DNA of 64,000 bases from Parasponia andersonii (GCA_002914805.1 JXTB01000413.1:263143-327142), one strand, 5' to 3'; positions 23,603 to 35,880 are shown, numbered from the stretch's first letter. Notes: generated by a model not told the origin, from the letters alone. Made by a program: numbers and translations.

Positions 23603-26600
23603 AAAAACAATTATGGTTTTGATTGGCAGATTTTGTGTTTTTATTTTAAATGAAATGAATGGTGAAAATTTTCTATGTTATTTATGAGATTTTTATGATC
23701 CATTTTACTTTCAAAAACAAAAATTAGATAGCGTAATCATTACTAGAAATGCCCTATATATTCCCAATATTTCATAACTGCTTAAGAAATAGAAATAAAC
23801 ATATTGAACTAACATTAAAAAAAAATTAACTAATAAATTTCATTTATTACAAAGAAATAAAAATAATTCACACTTTGACTTTAGGAGTCAAACTCCCAAC
23901 CTAATATCAAATCCACATTCCACCTACCGAGTTAGTCCCACTGGTCTGGTTTAGAAAAGAAACATATTGAACTAGCATTATACTAATGACTAGTTTATTT
24001 CATTGTAATCGTAATCGGAATAAATAAAAAAGAAAATGAATGAGAATAAAATAAAAAAGTATGAGAATAATTATTTGTAATACGTTGTTTATTTAAAATT
24101 AATAGGAATGAGAATCGTATTCATTAGAATACTATTCATTTATTTACTGAACCTAGGAAAAGTAATGAAAATGTGTTATATTTACTAAATTGTCCTTTTA
24201 AATGCATATACAATTTAAAGTAGATAAATTTTTTTTTGGGTAAAATTGTATTTTATAATTTTAATAATTAAAAAAAAAATAGGTGTTTACAAATAATCAA
24301 ACTCCCTAAGTTGGTGGGAAAAGTATTTATATTCTTTTCTCTTAAATTTGTGTGAATTCCATATATATATATATATATATTTTCTATATTTTAATTAACT
24401 TTTATACGAAAATTATTATCCCATATACCATTCCATTACTCTTTATTAAATATGCCATAAGTAAATTGATGATTGTTGAGTATTATAATTCTCGCACAAG
24501 TTTGGTAGCAATCCTATTCAGAGATGATAATTGGCTTTTAGTATTAAACTCTTGTAACTTGATTAAAATCTAACCATGATAAACTATTCCTAAAATTTAG
24601 CACCTTTCAACCTAAACACTATATAAAACCTACTCACAGCCCTAGTTTTCTTAATATGTAAATTAAAGGAGTGCTATGGTCAGTTGCGAGTAGCACAACC
24701 AATCAAGTTGCGCCGTTGATTGGCGTGGATCCAATAAATGGTTTAATAAGAGATCCGTTTTAGATTGATATAGTGTCCTATGTGTTTCCGCTGTGTTGAC
24801 AAAGTCACTCTAGGAAAATCGGCAAAGAGAAATTACCCGCTAAAAGTAAAATTGGACCATCCGTTGTTCCCTATCAAATAAGGTTGGATAAGAAATTTAA
24901 GCCAGGCCCCCACTCTCGTGATTAAGATGCTAAATATTTATGTTAATTGTACATCCATTTTCTGGTACGTTCAATAGTACTCTCAGAGCTTTTTCTGCAT
25001 TCTCTTGTCTTAGTCTGCTCTACTGTTTGCAAATCTGTCTTCTATAGGATAAAGTAAAACTCAACTATTCTACATGGTAATTTTTTAAGCCTTCTGGTCG
25101 ACTTTAGCTTTTTTATTTAATGCTAAAAAAGGGTTGTGAAAGACGCCATATACAATATGATTCAAGGCTTAAGAAACACTTCTGTTGTTTTACCAGGACC
25201 AGATTCGTAGCTCCCAAATTTTACGTTTTTGTATGTTGTTTCGGATGCTGATTTCTTTTATTAAACATTGGCTTAATATTGAAGAAAAGTAAACAAGACT
25301 TGGCCTAACTAGAAATCTCTATTTTCTTTATAGTCGAATCAATTATTGTAAGAGTAGCTTCCTTAACAGTTACATATTCAATTGGAAAAGGAAATTCTTC
25401 TAACAAGATACGCTAATTTTTCACTCTTGAGATAAACTTAGCAAAACCATGTTTCCTCGGCCGCTCTCCTTTTTTTAAGTCTTTTCCTTCTTCCTCTCTG
25501 TCAAGCCTTTTTTTTGTCCTTATATTTCAACCTTACCGGAGAGGGGATCCTTAGAATCTTTATTCTTCATCCGAAAGATTTTTCTCGCCATTTTGATATT
25601 CTATTATAATAATCCTTCCAAACGTGTAAAGACTTATATTCCCATAAATCTAGATCCATTGAGATTTTCTCTTACTTAAATCTAAATATGTGTGAATTTT
25701 TGTCTATTATTCTTTTTTATGTACTCTTATAGATTTAAAGATTATACGAGTGAAATTATTATTATTTGTCCATGCATACACACATATATATTTTAAACAT
25801 TTAATTGTTCGTGTTATCTTTTTCCTATTTATATTTCTAACCTTTAATTGTTGTATTTTCTTTAATTTCTTTTCTTTTAAATTTCGAATTATGATGGTTT
25901 TAACTTTTATGGTGGTTATGATTTATTAGGTTAATTTGTTGATTATTGTTTTCTATGTTTAAAATATGTGATTATTCGTTTAAAATTATTTGGATTACGT
26001 TAGGGTGTATTAGATTTATAATATAATTATGATATTATATACGATTATCTTTGTGGTATTGAGTATGGGTTAGTTTTGCTAGAATCTGATTTTGGTAATA
26101 CGATTTAGTTATTAGGGCATTTCTTATTGAAGATGGTTAGTTGAGTGGAATATAGATTTTGAATATAACTTGGTTCACTTTTTTTCTTCTTTTTTTTTTT
26201 TCCCAGATTTGAAGCATATGATTTCTTGAACACAACAAACTAATTAAAAAAGAAGGCAATCACTTTTTGTGGAATTTATTATCTCCCTTAATGGGAGATC
26301 TTTTCACTCCCAATGTAAAGTCTATTGTCTCCCCGAGAGTTTATTTCACTCTCTTTGTGGAGTTTTTCTCTTTTGTGCAAATTCAATTTGATAACGTTTC
26401 TATTTTAATAATATCCTTTAGTTCCACTATGTTTGATGTTTGCTTCTCCCAAATCCCCTTTTGAGTTCCTCATTTATCTCAATCTAATAATATTATTATT
26501 CAAGCATTAATAAAGTACTTTTTGAAAAACAAATTCTGAAAAGTGAAGAAACAATAATCTTTACGAAACACTTTGAACCAAGTGTTTTAAATAGTATACT

Positions 26601-28040
26601 TATGATCCTATTTAATTTAGTTATTTGTTCATATCTGAAGATAAATACAATTCTTTTTTGCATACACTTATGTTTAGAAAAAAAAAAAAAAAAGCCAAAA
26701 ACCGGCGTTTATCCTCTTGTATTTTCATATATCACAGCTTTTTTGAATATAAATAAATATATCTAACTATCCCTAAATTTTCCCAAATAACACTCCCAAT
26801 CTATATCCACGATCACATGTTCAAACAATTTGCCACGACGATTGATTGTTATTTTGTTATAATGGATCCTCTACTACTCACCGCTTGGCCTCTCTCTCCA
26901 TGCACCGCCCATGTGCCTCAAAGCGACTGGCTCTGATTGCTAATAAAAAGATTGAAAGAGGGAAAGTTGTAGATCTCCCCCTTTAATACAAATAGGTAAG
27001 CAGGTGTTTGGCAATTCTTCAAATGATTCAACTATGATGCTTGGGATTGAGTACGAAAGTTTTGAGCGTGAAAGATTTATATTTGGGTTCTCCTATAAGT
27101 TAGGGATGTTGACTACAAATCTCCAATTTTTAAAATCAGATGTATTGACAATGTTTTGTTACTATTGAATGTATTTTTGCTTATTTTCCTTTTTTCTCGG
27201 TATCGTAGTCAATCAGTACCATTTGATTTGACTATGATAGTCTTAAGATTGGAAAATTAGCTTATTATTAGAAGAATTTTGATTTCTAATTTAATCAGTT
27301 ATTGTAAAGATATCCTTTTTATAAAGACATATTTATTATCTCAAAAAAAAGAAAAGATTATACGGGTGAGAGCTTGAAGAACTTCCTATCACCGAATCAG
27401 TCAAAAAACTAACTCAAATGATGGAGTAGATTCAAAAGAGCTAAAGAGGTATTTCTAATGATGCTTTAGTTATCTTTCTTGTGGAGTTATATGCACATCT
27501 TGATCAATAGCTCGTAGATAAATATGTTTTATTAGATGTGTAAAGTCTAATTATACTGACGAATATCACCTAAGACAAAATATCATGCACTAGACCCATG
27601 TAGTTAAGTTTGGATAAATGAGAAGACAGAGAATTCGCAGAGTCTAGAGTGTGAGATTTTATTTGTAATTTTTCTTTTCCATTATAGTGAAATCCCGTAG
27701 CGGTAGAAAATGGACGTTGCTCTCACGCTAAAAGTGAACCATTATGAATTTTTGTATGTTTTCTTTTTTTCTACTTTTATTTTGCTCTTGGCAGTAAAGA
27801 ATTAGGTGCGTTAATTAACAATATTTTCTCCCTAGTCGTCGATAGGTTGAAAAAGTTTTGACGATTATTTATTATTACATATTATATATAATTTGATCTG
27901 TGTATTAGATTTATTATTATAATCCTTGTTTTGATGAATTAAATATATGCTAGCTATTTTTATTCAAAATTAAACCATAAACAATTTATTAATTTTAATA
28001 TCCACTTAATTAACCAGTATACCGGTAAAAAAATGCTAAC
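23603..28040. other. Gene-free AT-rich intergenic region
   Basis: No supported coding region. It has a (TA)n tract at 24361-24380 and many poly-A/T runs. 24010-24130 carries repeated GAATGAGAAT-type words. Small frames (24352-24573, 26267-26464) have the composition of random AT-rich DNA. Confidence 0.5.
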
Positions 28041-28049
28041 CAGATATCA

Positions 28050-28330
28050 TTACAACAAAAAAACCATTTTTAATTAGAGAACACTAAAATATCATCTCTG
28101 AAAAATTGCTTTCTGAGAAAAAAACTTTCTCTATAATAATGATTTATCGTCTCAAACGCTCGTGTTGTGGACAAAAATTTTGTCATTTAGAAACTAAAGT
28201 AGACGAAATTATTTGCTTAAACAGACTAATATTTTTGTCGTTAAAAATAACTTCAATGAAAATTTAGTCTCTAAAAAAAACTTTCAGAGCCTAATTTTTT
28301 CGTCTTTAAATATTTTTAAAAATATTTATT
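28050..28330. mobile_element. Possible CACTA-related fragment
   Basis: CATTACAACAAAAAAACC near 28049 resembles the CACTACAA(G/C)AAAA terminus of CACTA transposons. It is followed by words such as TTTTTGTCGTTAAAAATAA that are common in their subterminal regions. No second end is found. Confidence 0.3.
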
Positions 28331-29486
28331 ACTTTTTTCTTCATGTGTAATTCAGAGAACAACTTGTTTTCTCCTGACATGTTTCAAATTTATTTTTTTC
28401 CAGATTAATTTTGCATCTCAATTATATTTTTTATTATTTCCATCAAACAAATGCGATATCAATTTAATATAGCATGACTATTATTACAAATTTCTTAGAC
28501 CTTAGTTCTAAGATTAGCTTCCCACATATCCATGAGCTTCTTACATTATGAACTAAAAGAATTAAAAATATATATGCACTTATATAACATTCACTTAGAA
28601 AAAGGAAAAAAAAAATACCATCTCACCTTTTCAATACATGTATTAACAAGCATGTATTATTATATAGCTGGAGCAATAATGTATTTGTCACACTAGGAAC
28701 GTACGAATCTCATAAAAAGGAAGTGTGTACGGCTACGTCCAAGAAAAGCAATACTCACAAAAAGAAATGTTTATATTTTGTAACCCTTAAAATTTGGAAA
28801 GAGTATAGTAGATATTTGAGATTTGACCTTCGATTTATTGAAAATAAAAATAAAAAATGATTCTGATCCTTTTTTTTTAAAGGGTCACATAGAATTAATT
28901 ATGCGTACTTTATGACCAAAATAAGTAAATAAATAAATATAATATTGTCTTCAATTGCTATTATATTCGAAGCCAATTTTTCTTGTTGTTCTTGTCCTCT
29001 TGAAGCTATCATTTGGGAGATAGGTAGTACATAGTCATGACCAGCTTGTTTGATTTTTATAATTTGGTTTCATGTTACTAAAAAAAAAAGTAGCTAAAAA
29101 TTAATAAATGTTTAATTCTATAAAAAAAAAATAATAACAAAACTTTAGAACTTAGTCATCACTTATGTATGCATATATATGTAACATCCAAAATCCTCTT
29201 ATCCAATTTTGGTGTACCGATTGTTTAAGTATTGAATAGATGCCACATTATATTTGAACTTATTAATAAAATTGATAATTAAAAAACTAATTTGATAGTT
29301 TTAAATTTTATCCCATTGCTCGGACATAAACTATGACACTTTGAGATCACCTCAGATTGCATTACAGATATGTATCTATGATTCATACAGTAAATATCAA
29401 ATTGTTAAGTTTTACCTTCAGTCTGTTTGCGCAGTTGACTGTTCCTATTGGACAAAAGCACCCATCAATGCCACCTTTGTTAATGA

Positions 29487-29488
<2 letters not shown>
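28331..29488. other. Gene-free AT-rich intergenic region
   Basis: No recognisable gene, RNA or transposon end. AT-rich with poly-A runs. Confidence 0.5.
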
Positions 29489-29551
<63 letters not shown>

Positions 29552-29557
29552 TTTTTT
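29489..29557. repeat. (TC)n microsatellite followed by poly-T
   Basis: About 27 TC dinucleotides run from 29489 to 29542, followed by about 15 T. The Leu-Ser repeat frames across it (29341-29580, 29357-29572) are artefacts. Confidence 0.95.
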
Positions 29558-29559
29558 CG

Positions 29560-30274
29560 AGTGCTCCAATGACACTTTAATTTTGTTCACCCACAAAAAA
29601 AATCAATGAAGCAGTTTTCATGTCTAATTAATATTTGAAAATTTAGGTCTAATTATCGCTATTGCTAATTACCTTTATGCAAATAATATCTTCCGTATGT
29701 GAAAAGATAGAGACATGGAAATCTGTAATGCTACTTTTCTTCTTTCTCAATCAAATAGACCAAAAAGAAAAAGTGGGCAAATGCGGGTAGGGCTATATAT
29801 GCTAGCTTCTTTTCCCCCCTAGCTACCCGGGTCGTCATTTTGATTTTTATGATAGATAAATTTAATTCAAGTTATATAACCCTATGCTTAAGTTTAAGGA
29901 CATCCCTTTACTTAAGGAAGAAAAATTTATAATAATTATGTTTGTACGGGATCGAATATTAAGGAAGATTAGTTAGCGTGTAATCGAAGAAATTCGACTA
30001 AGGTATATATTTAGCATAAATCTTAAAAAAAAAAAAGAGACAAGGAATAATATTTTATACAATCATGCAAATTGCAATTAGCTTTGATCAGTTGATTATG
30101 TAATTGATGTCAATAAAACATGTTGTGGACAACTCAGTCATCATGTTCAACATGTATCATTGTTATCTTTTGATTAGAGTACAAGAGTACTAACCGGCAA
30201 TGACAAAAAAAAAAAATAAATGAATGATTTGTGTTCGTGTTACTATTCTTAATTTCTTTATTAGCCAAGTGAAT
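29560..30274. other. Intergenic flank of the inverted-LTR element
   Basis: AT-rich with no gene. It ends in the 5-bp target duplication ATAGT (30275-30279). Confidence 0.5.
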
Positions 30275-30279
30275 ATAGT

Positions 30280-31268
30280 TGTTGGAGCGGTTTCTCACCA
30301 ACAGTCCACGTGTCTCGAACTGCTGATACTGGATTCTCCAACTGTCCACGTGTCCTTGCTGTCTCAAAGCTCTCTGAACTCCAAGCAAGATCGGAGAAGC
30401 GGGAGTGGCTACCTGCAAAGACTCTCCGATGCTTAAGTCAGCGGTTTTTCTTTGTGTTTGGTAGTAAGGAGAAAATATTTCAGTATGAATATCTATCTTT
30501 TTTTATGGATCTCTGTCTGTTTTCTTTTTGTTCACAGACTGTTTTATATATATCAGTTTTGCTGTGCGGACATGCCCCTTTCGGGGATGCATGTCTTCTA
30601 TATATGTAGTCATGAGGTAGTGAACAGTCTGGTTCTCTATCTCTAGAAAAAAAATGAGTATTTTTCACCTTAAGATCTTTTTTAACTGTCACGGGCCGAA
30701 ATTTCTGTGATCTCTTCTGTGCTACCGTGGCCTGATTTTCGCCGTCTCCTATGGCTTCAATCTGTCAGGAGTAAGATTTGGGCAAATCGCCGTTTTGTCA
30801 GGACGGCCTGTCCTTGGTTCACACACCTACCCAGGATCGCATTAAATGTTCTGTCTGGGTCTGGGGCCGCGGGTCACCTTCCATTGTGCCCAGTCTGAAG
30901 ACCCTTGGGGCTCCTGACCCCTTCGACTGTTGAGGTAAGGGCCGCCGCTCCCCGACAGCAGACCCTTAGGGCCTCTGACCCCCAGCTGTCATGGTTGGGG
31001 TCTGACTGGCCGGACCATCTGGGGTCAGTGATGGTGACCTCGGGGCTTCTGACCCTTCCAACTGTTGAGGTAAGGGCCGCTGCTCCCCGAAAGCAGACCC
31101 TTAGGGCCTCTGACCCCCAGCTGTCATGGTTGAGGTCTGACTAGCCGGATCATCTGGGGTCAGTGATGGGCTCGGCCCTAACCTTGGACAGCCCAAAAGC
31201 CGACGGTGAGATCACGTGCGATCCGCGTGACCCTCCTCGTGGCGCAAAGTTCGGGAACGGGTCCCACA
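30280..31268 (-). repeat. Left LTR-like arm, U3 facing inward
   Basis: Read on the minus strand it begins TGTGGGACCCG and ends CTCCAACA, the same polarity as the right arm on the plus strand. It contains two tandem ~135-bp units (from 30907 and from 31042). Confidence 0.85.
30907..31168. repeat. Two tandem ~135-bp units in the left arm
   Basis: Unit 1 starts at 30907 (GGGGCTCCTGACCCC) and unit 2 at 31042 (GGGGCTTCTGACCC). Both include CTGTTGAGGTAAGGGCCGC and GACCCCCAGCTGTCATGG. The right arm has the same pair in reverse at about 34086-34347. Tandem units of this kind are typical of LTR U3 enhancer regions. Confidence 0.85.
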
Positions 31269-31511
31269 ACTGGCGGTGATACGCCATCTCTCACCATGAG
31301 ATCTGTTTGAATTTTTGAAACTCTGACTGCTCGGTTTCTTTTATTTTTTCCTCTTCCAGAAAAACTTTTCGGATTCTCTCCTTTAAAAACCGCAACTGTG
31401 TTTATCTGCCATTTTACTAAAATTTTCAATCACCCTAATCTCACAACACCCCAAGGTTTCTGCTTCCTTTTCTTCCACAGATTCTCACTCTCCCAGTCGT
31501 CTTTCGGAACA

Positions 31512-33948
31512 ATGGCTTCGAATCAAAATCAGGAATTGCAATCTGTTACGGATTCAGAGTTAGACTCGTTGAGGAGGCAGCTCTGCTTCCCTGGAGGAGT
31601 GACGCTTCAACGAGTCAAAGGTCCCGCAGACTGGTACCTTCGGCCCTGCGCCCCCGAGGGTTCCATCATCTTGGGCAGGAAGCACCTGGACTGCCTGTGA
31701 TTCCCTCTTCCCCCTCTAATCCATCAATTTTTTGCCCTGACGGGGATCCACCCGATGCAACTGAATGCAAACGGGATTATGATTCTGATGGGGCTCTTTG
31801 CCCTATCAGTTATCTATAACACGCATATTGACCTGGAGGTGGTCTTCTGTGCTTATAAACTTGTTCTCATTCCTAAGAAGGGCTCCTACCTACCTTCTAT
31901 CTCCAGCCGCTGCCTGAGCGCCACATCTTTTGGGGATTGCTGCGGTCAGACAAACAATGGGACTCTCACGCCAGGCTTTATGCCGTTGGAGGGGCGTGGT
32001 GCTCCCCTTGGGTAAACGGAGAACATTTCCAAGTCTCCTCAGTCTTCCTGCAGAGTAAGCATCGGACTATGATCTTTGGGTCTGAGTTCTCTCATGATTN
32101 NNNNNNNNNNNNNNNNNNNNNNNNNNNNNNNNNNNNNNNNNNNNNNNNNNNNNNNNNNNNNNNNNNNNNNNNNNNNNNCTGGGTCGTCACCAAGCACCTG
32201 AGGAGTCGGCTCGACGCCTCCGCCCTGAACCGATTTCGCCGGGACGAAAGTGACCGGATCACCATGGTGAGTCAGCAGGTTGCGGCCTCAAGCCAGCTGG
32301 CGGGCACCAACGATCTAGTAGCGCCGTCAAACCACGAACTCGAGGAGGCCGTGAGGCTGGTGGCCGCGGAGTGCGTCAGGTTCCGCGAGAAAGAAAACGC
32401 CGCCCCCAAAAGGGTTAGGGGTAAGTTTATTTTTAAATCTTTGAATCTTTGTGGGTTGGGCCGTGACCGCAGACTAACTTCGTCGTCTATTTTCCACAGG
32501 CTCTGAGACGGGCCTATCTGCTAGCCCTTCTCCCATCAAAGAAAGAGTCGCGGCGTCAAAAGCTCAAGTTAAGACGTCCGCTGGCCGGCGCCTCGTGGTG
32601 CATATGGGGAGCAGAATCAGCGGTTCCTCGTCTTGACGCCGGCGGGTCTCTAGCCGGGGGCTGCCTGTCCTTCTGATCATGCGCGGGGAAGCGACGACAA
32701 TGCATGGTCCGACCGGGGGGTCTGCAGCAGTAATCTCCCCCACCCCTGACTCCGGCTCGAAATCGAGTGCCGCTAGCCTCGGCGGAGAGATCGCCGAGCT
32801 CAGTGGGGGAGTTCCGAGACTGAAATCTAGACTCTCCTCTCCTCCTCCAATCCCCGCAAAGCGGCAACGCGAGGTCGGCTCGTCAAATGAGGAAGAGAGC
32901 CGAGCGGGGAAGAGGGGCAGGGTCGTCCTTTTGTCCGATAGTGACGATGATAGGGCGACGCTGACCCTCCTCAGGAGGAAGAGGTCGACACGCGGCGGGC
33001 AGACCGGAGGAGGTGTAACTCCTCCTCCCGTGCTCGGTGGCGCCCCTGACGGTCCCGGGTCTTCCTCCACCCTTATCGATTCTGCTCCGGAGGCGTGCCC
33101 GACGGATGGGGAGGATACCCCTATTGCCGTTGAGGAGGGGCCGCGTTCCCCGGGCGCGGATGGTGTACAAAGGAATGATCCGGCCACGGAGCCTGAGCTG
33201 GAGGTCCTCACTCTGAAGAATGTCGAGCTTCTCACTACTCGCACTCTCGCGCAGGTTTGTCACACTTGGGTATTTTTTACGTTTCTTCAATGTCTTTGAT
33301 AGCTGCCGACCCCCTCTTTTGTTGCTTAATTTGCAGCTGTTCGCCATCCGGTCCTTCTACTCTGCTTATGTCAAGGGTCTGACCGAAGAGTTGAGCTTCC
33401 GCTCTGCACTGGCCAAGCGCAGCGTGGCCGCCCTCGCCGATTTGAGGTCTGATTTCGATGTGTACTGGGGCCTCGAAGAAGCGAGGGTTAGCAGCATGGT
33501 GGCGCACGCCATGAGTGCCGAAAAAGCCAGGAGCGAGGAGCTAGCGGCGAGATTAGCTCAGGCGGAGGCCGACATGCTTGCTCAATCCGAAGCCGCTAGG
33601 TTGGCTCAAGGCGAGCTGAGGATCAAAGAGCAAGAGCTTCAGAGCGCGGGAGCAGAGATGGGACTGGCCTTCATCGCTCGGGATTAGGCTGTCGAGGATG
33701 CCAAGGAAGCGAGGAAGGCCGAGGCGGCGGCCAAGCTAGAAGCCCATGCTCTGCAACGCAGGCTCGATCGGTCCCACGAGGTAAACCGACATCTTTTTCT
33801 GGACCATAAAAATCTGATGGGTGCTCAGGTGGAGGCATCTCGTAAACATTTCGCGAACCTCGCTGGTATTAATTCTTTGTTGGTCGACTTATCGCAGCGA
33901 CAGACGGAGCTCAGACTGGAGAAGCGAAGAGACGGTTTCCCCACTTGA
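31512..33948 (+). pseudogene. Decayed accessory protein gene of the 'gypsy-type putative transposase' family
   Basis: Exon 1 starts at ATG 31512 (MASNQNQELQ...), an intron spans 32421-32499, exon 2 is 32500-33254, a second intron spans 33255-33336 and exon 3 ends at the stop 33946-33948, only 21 bp before the polypurine tract. The N-terminal part has the pattern of plant transposon proteins of Pfam PF04195 (PLPPLIHQFFALTGIHPMQL, ARLYAVGGAWCSPW). The middle is Ser/Pro/Gly-rich and the C-terminal part is an Ala/Glu-rich coiled coil. Breaks: in-frame TGA at 31698, a frameshift near 31930, 79 N at 32100-32178, in-frame TGA at 32634 and in-frame TAG at 33685. Reading frame and splice phases agree otherwise, so the gene was once functional. 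Its biochemical role is unknown; the family name does not prove transposase activity. Confidence 0.75.
32100..32178. other. Assembly gap (79 N)
   Basis: A run of N inside the accessory gene. The true length is not known, so frame relations across it are uncertain. Confidence 1.
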
Positions 33949-33969
33949 TAGACACGAATCCATCAAGTA

Positions 33970-33985
33970 GGGAAACGGGGGCAGT
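33970..33985 (+). promoter_or_regulatory. Polypurine tract next to the right arm
   Basis: GGGAAACGGGGGCAGT directly precedes TGTGGGACCC. This is the expected place and composition for the plus-strand primer site of a retroelement whose 3' LTR is the right arm. Confidence 0.65.
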
Positions 33986-34974
33986 TGTGGGACCCGTTCC
34001 CAAACTTTGCGCCACGAGGAGGGCCATGCGGATCGCACGTGATCTCACCGTCGGCTTTTGGGCCGTCCAAGGTTAGGGCCGAGCCCATCACTGACCCCAG
34101 ACGATCCGGCCAGTCAGACCCCAACCATGACAGCTGGGGGTCAGAGGCCCTAAGGGTCTGCTATCGGGGAGCAGCGGCCCTTACCTCAACAGTTGGAAGG
34201 GTCAGAAGCCCCGAGGTCACCATCACTGACCCCAGACGGTCCGGCCAGTCAGACCCCAACCATGACAGCTGAGGGTCAGAGGCCCTAAGGGTCTGCTGTC
34301 GGGGAGCGGCAGCCCTTACCTCAACAGTCGAAGGGGTCAGGAGCCCCAAGGGTCTTCAGACTGGGCACAATGGAAGGCGACCCGCGGCCCCAGACCCAGA
34401 CAGAGCATTTAATGCGATCCTGGGTAGGTGTGTGAACCAGGGACAGGCCGTCCTGACGAAACGGCGATTTGCCCAAATCTTACTCCTGACAGATTGAAGC
34501 CATAGGAGGCGGCGAAAATCAGGCCACGGTAGCACAGAAGAGATCACAGAAATCTCGGCCTGTGACGGTTAAAAAAGATCTTGAGGTGAAAGGTACTCAT
34601 ATTTTTTCTAGAGATAGTGAACCAGGCTGTTCATTACCTCAGGACTACATATATAGAAGTCATGCATCCCCAAGAAGGGCATGTCCGCACAGCAAAACTG
34701 ATATAAATAAAACAGTCTGTGAACAAAAAGAAAACAGACAGAGATCCATAAAAAAAGATAAATATTCATACTGAAATATTTTCTCCTTGCTACCAAACAC
34801 AAAGAAAAACCGCTGACTTAAGCATCGGAGAGTCTTTGCAGGTAACCACCCCCGCCTCTTCGATCTTGCTTGGAGTTCAGAGAGCTTTGAGACAGCAAGG
34901 ACACGTGGACAGTTGGAGAATCCAGCGTCAGTAGTTCGAGACACGTGGACGGCTGGTGAGAAACCGCTCCAACA
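33986..34974 (+). repeat. Right LTR-like arm, in normal 3' LTR orientation
   Basis: It begins TGTGGGACCCG after a polypurine tract and ends CCGCTCCAACA before the ATAGT duplication. The ~135-bp tandem units come first, as expected for U3, and a TATA-like ACATATATAGAAG lies near 34647, as expected for the U3/R border. Confidence 0.8.
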
Positions 34975-34979
34975 ATAGT

Positions 34980-35459
34980 CATACACTATAGTCTATTAAT
35001 AATAATTAGATTCTACTCTGCATACACACGCGCATACATACTTTTTAGTTGCTTCATACGTACTGATCAATTTCCCGTTTTGATTAATGCGGAGAATTAT
35101 GATCATATTAGAAAGAATAAATGAGGCGTTTATATATGAATATTAAGTTGATCGATGAATTGTATTGTGTTAAGTAGTACAATGCTGAATTTCTCATGTA
35201 AAGGACTTCTTGTACGCTTTTGCATTATTAATTATGCATTTACAATGCAATTTATATTTTCGGTCATATATGTCACCAATTACAGGTGCACCATTAGTCC
35301 TTCATTGAACTACGTCTGTCAGCTGCGCGTAACTCCTAAGCCTTATCTTTTTTTTTTTCTTTTTTCTTTTTTTTTTTTTATAAAAAAAGAAAAATAATCT
35401 AGATAGTAGCGCAAGACTAACTGTTTGTATACATGCGTATCTTGATGGTAGCGCTCAGT
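34980..35459. other. Intergenic spacer between two retroelement nests
   Basis: AT-rich; poly-T and poly-A tracts at 35347-35395. No gene. Confidence 0.5.
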
Positions 35460-35880
35460 CTTCTAACTTCTCTCTGTGTGACCAAGAACACAATTTTAAT
35501 CTAAATTTTATATTGAATTTAGATGCAAACACGAAACTAATCAAATATAACACAAGAACGTAACGTTGTACGACACAATGGCCTACGTTCACGGAAAACT
35601 ATACCAGTTAGATATTCACTAAGAGAAAACACTCTAATTTCCACTGCTTTGAGACCCCTAAACTAGGTCTTCTTGCTAATTGATGTGTATACAAAGAGTT
35701 TTAGAATAGAGTAATCTAATAGTAATGGGATTAGAAAACTGTTGCATATTTTAATTTAAGAGTCCTCGTGTTGCACAGTTGCATACCCTAATCCAATACA
35801 AACTCCCCTTATCTGATCAACTAGTCAACTCATAGTTGATTATGAAGCCTTTACTTAATAGCCACACACGCAACATTTCT
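35460..35880 (-). repeat. Old LTR-like repeat, copy A (partner at 48985-49690)
   Basis: Shares in the same order and orientation with copy B: ACACA(A/G)TTTTAATC, TCTAATAGTAATGGGAT or TCCTAATAGTAATACGAG, AAGAGTCCT(C/A)GTGTT, AAACTCCC and ACTCA(AC)T(C)CATAGTTGA-type words ending in CACACA(C/T)GCAA. Copy B is followed inward by a candidate primer site, so A is probably the 3' LTR of an old minus-strand element. It is strongly diverged. Confidence 0.55.

Larger units (their letters stand above)
30280..34974. mobile_element. GC-rich retroelement-like unit with 989-bp LTRs in inverted orientation
   Basis: The left arm (30280-31268) starts TGTTGGAGCGG and ends GGGTCCCACA. The right arm (33986-34974) is its reverse complement, starting TGTGGGACCC and ending CCGCTCCAACA. 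Both arms are exactly 989 bp and differ only at scattered positions. The unit is flanked by a perfect 5-bp direct repeat ATAGT (30275-30279 and 34975-34979). The TG...CA arms and 5-bp duplication are what an LTR-retrotransposon integrase makes. A polypurine tract (GGGAAACGGGGGCAGT, 33970-33985) sits directly before the right arm. The 2.7-kb interior carries a decayed spliced gene and no gag, reverse transcriptase or integrase. It is much richer in GC than the surroundings. Confidence 0.85.

Noticed and set aside
29341..29580. Leu-Ser repeat frames
   Set aside because: Translation of a (TC)n microsatellite.
32564..33244. 226-residue minus-strand frame
   Set aside because: Shadow of the GC-rich accessory gene on the other strand; Ser/Arg-rich, with no domain and no agreement with splice sites.
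30280..34974. Classification of the inverted-arm element as a Mutator or hAT transposon
   Set aside because: Those make 9- and 8-bp duplications and have other termini. Here the duplication is 5 bp and the arms have TG...CA ends plus a polypurine tract.
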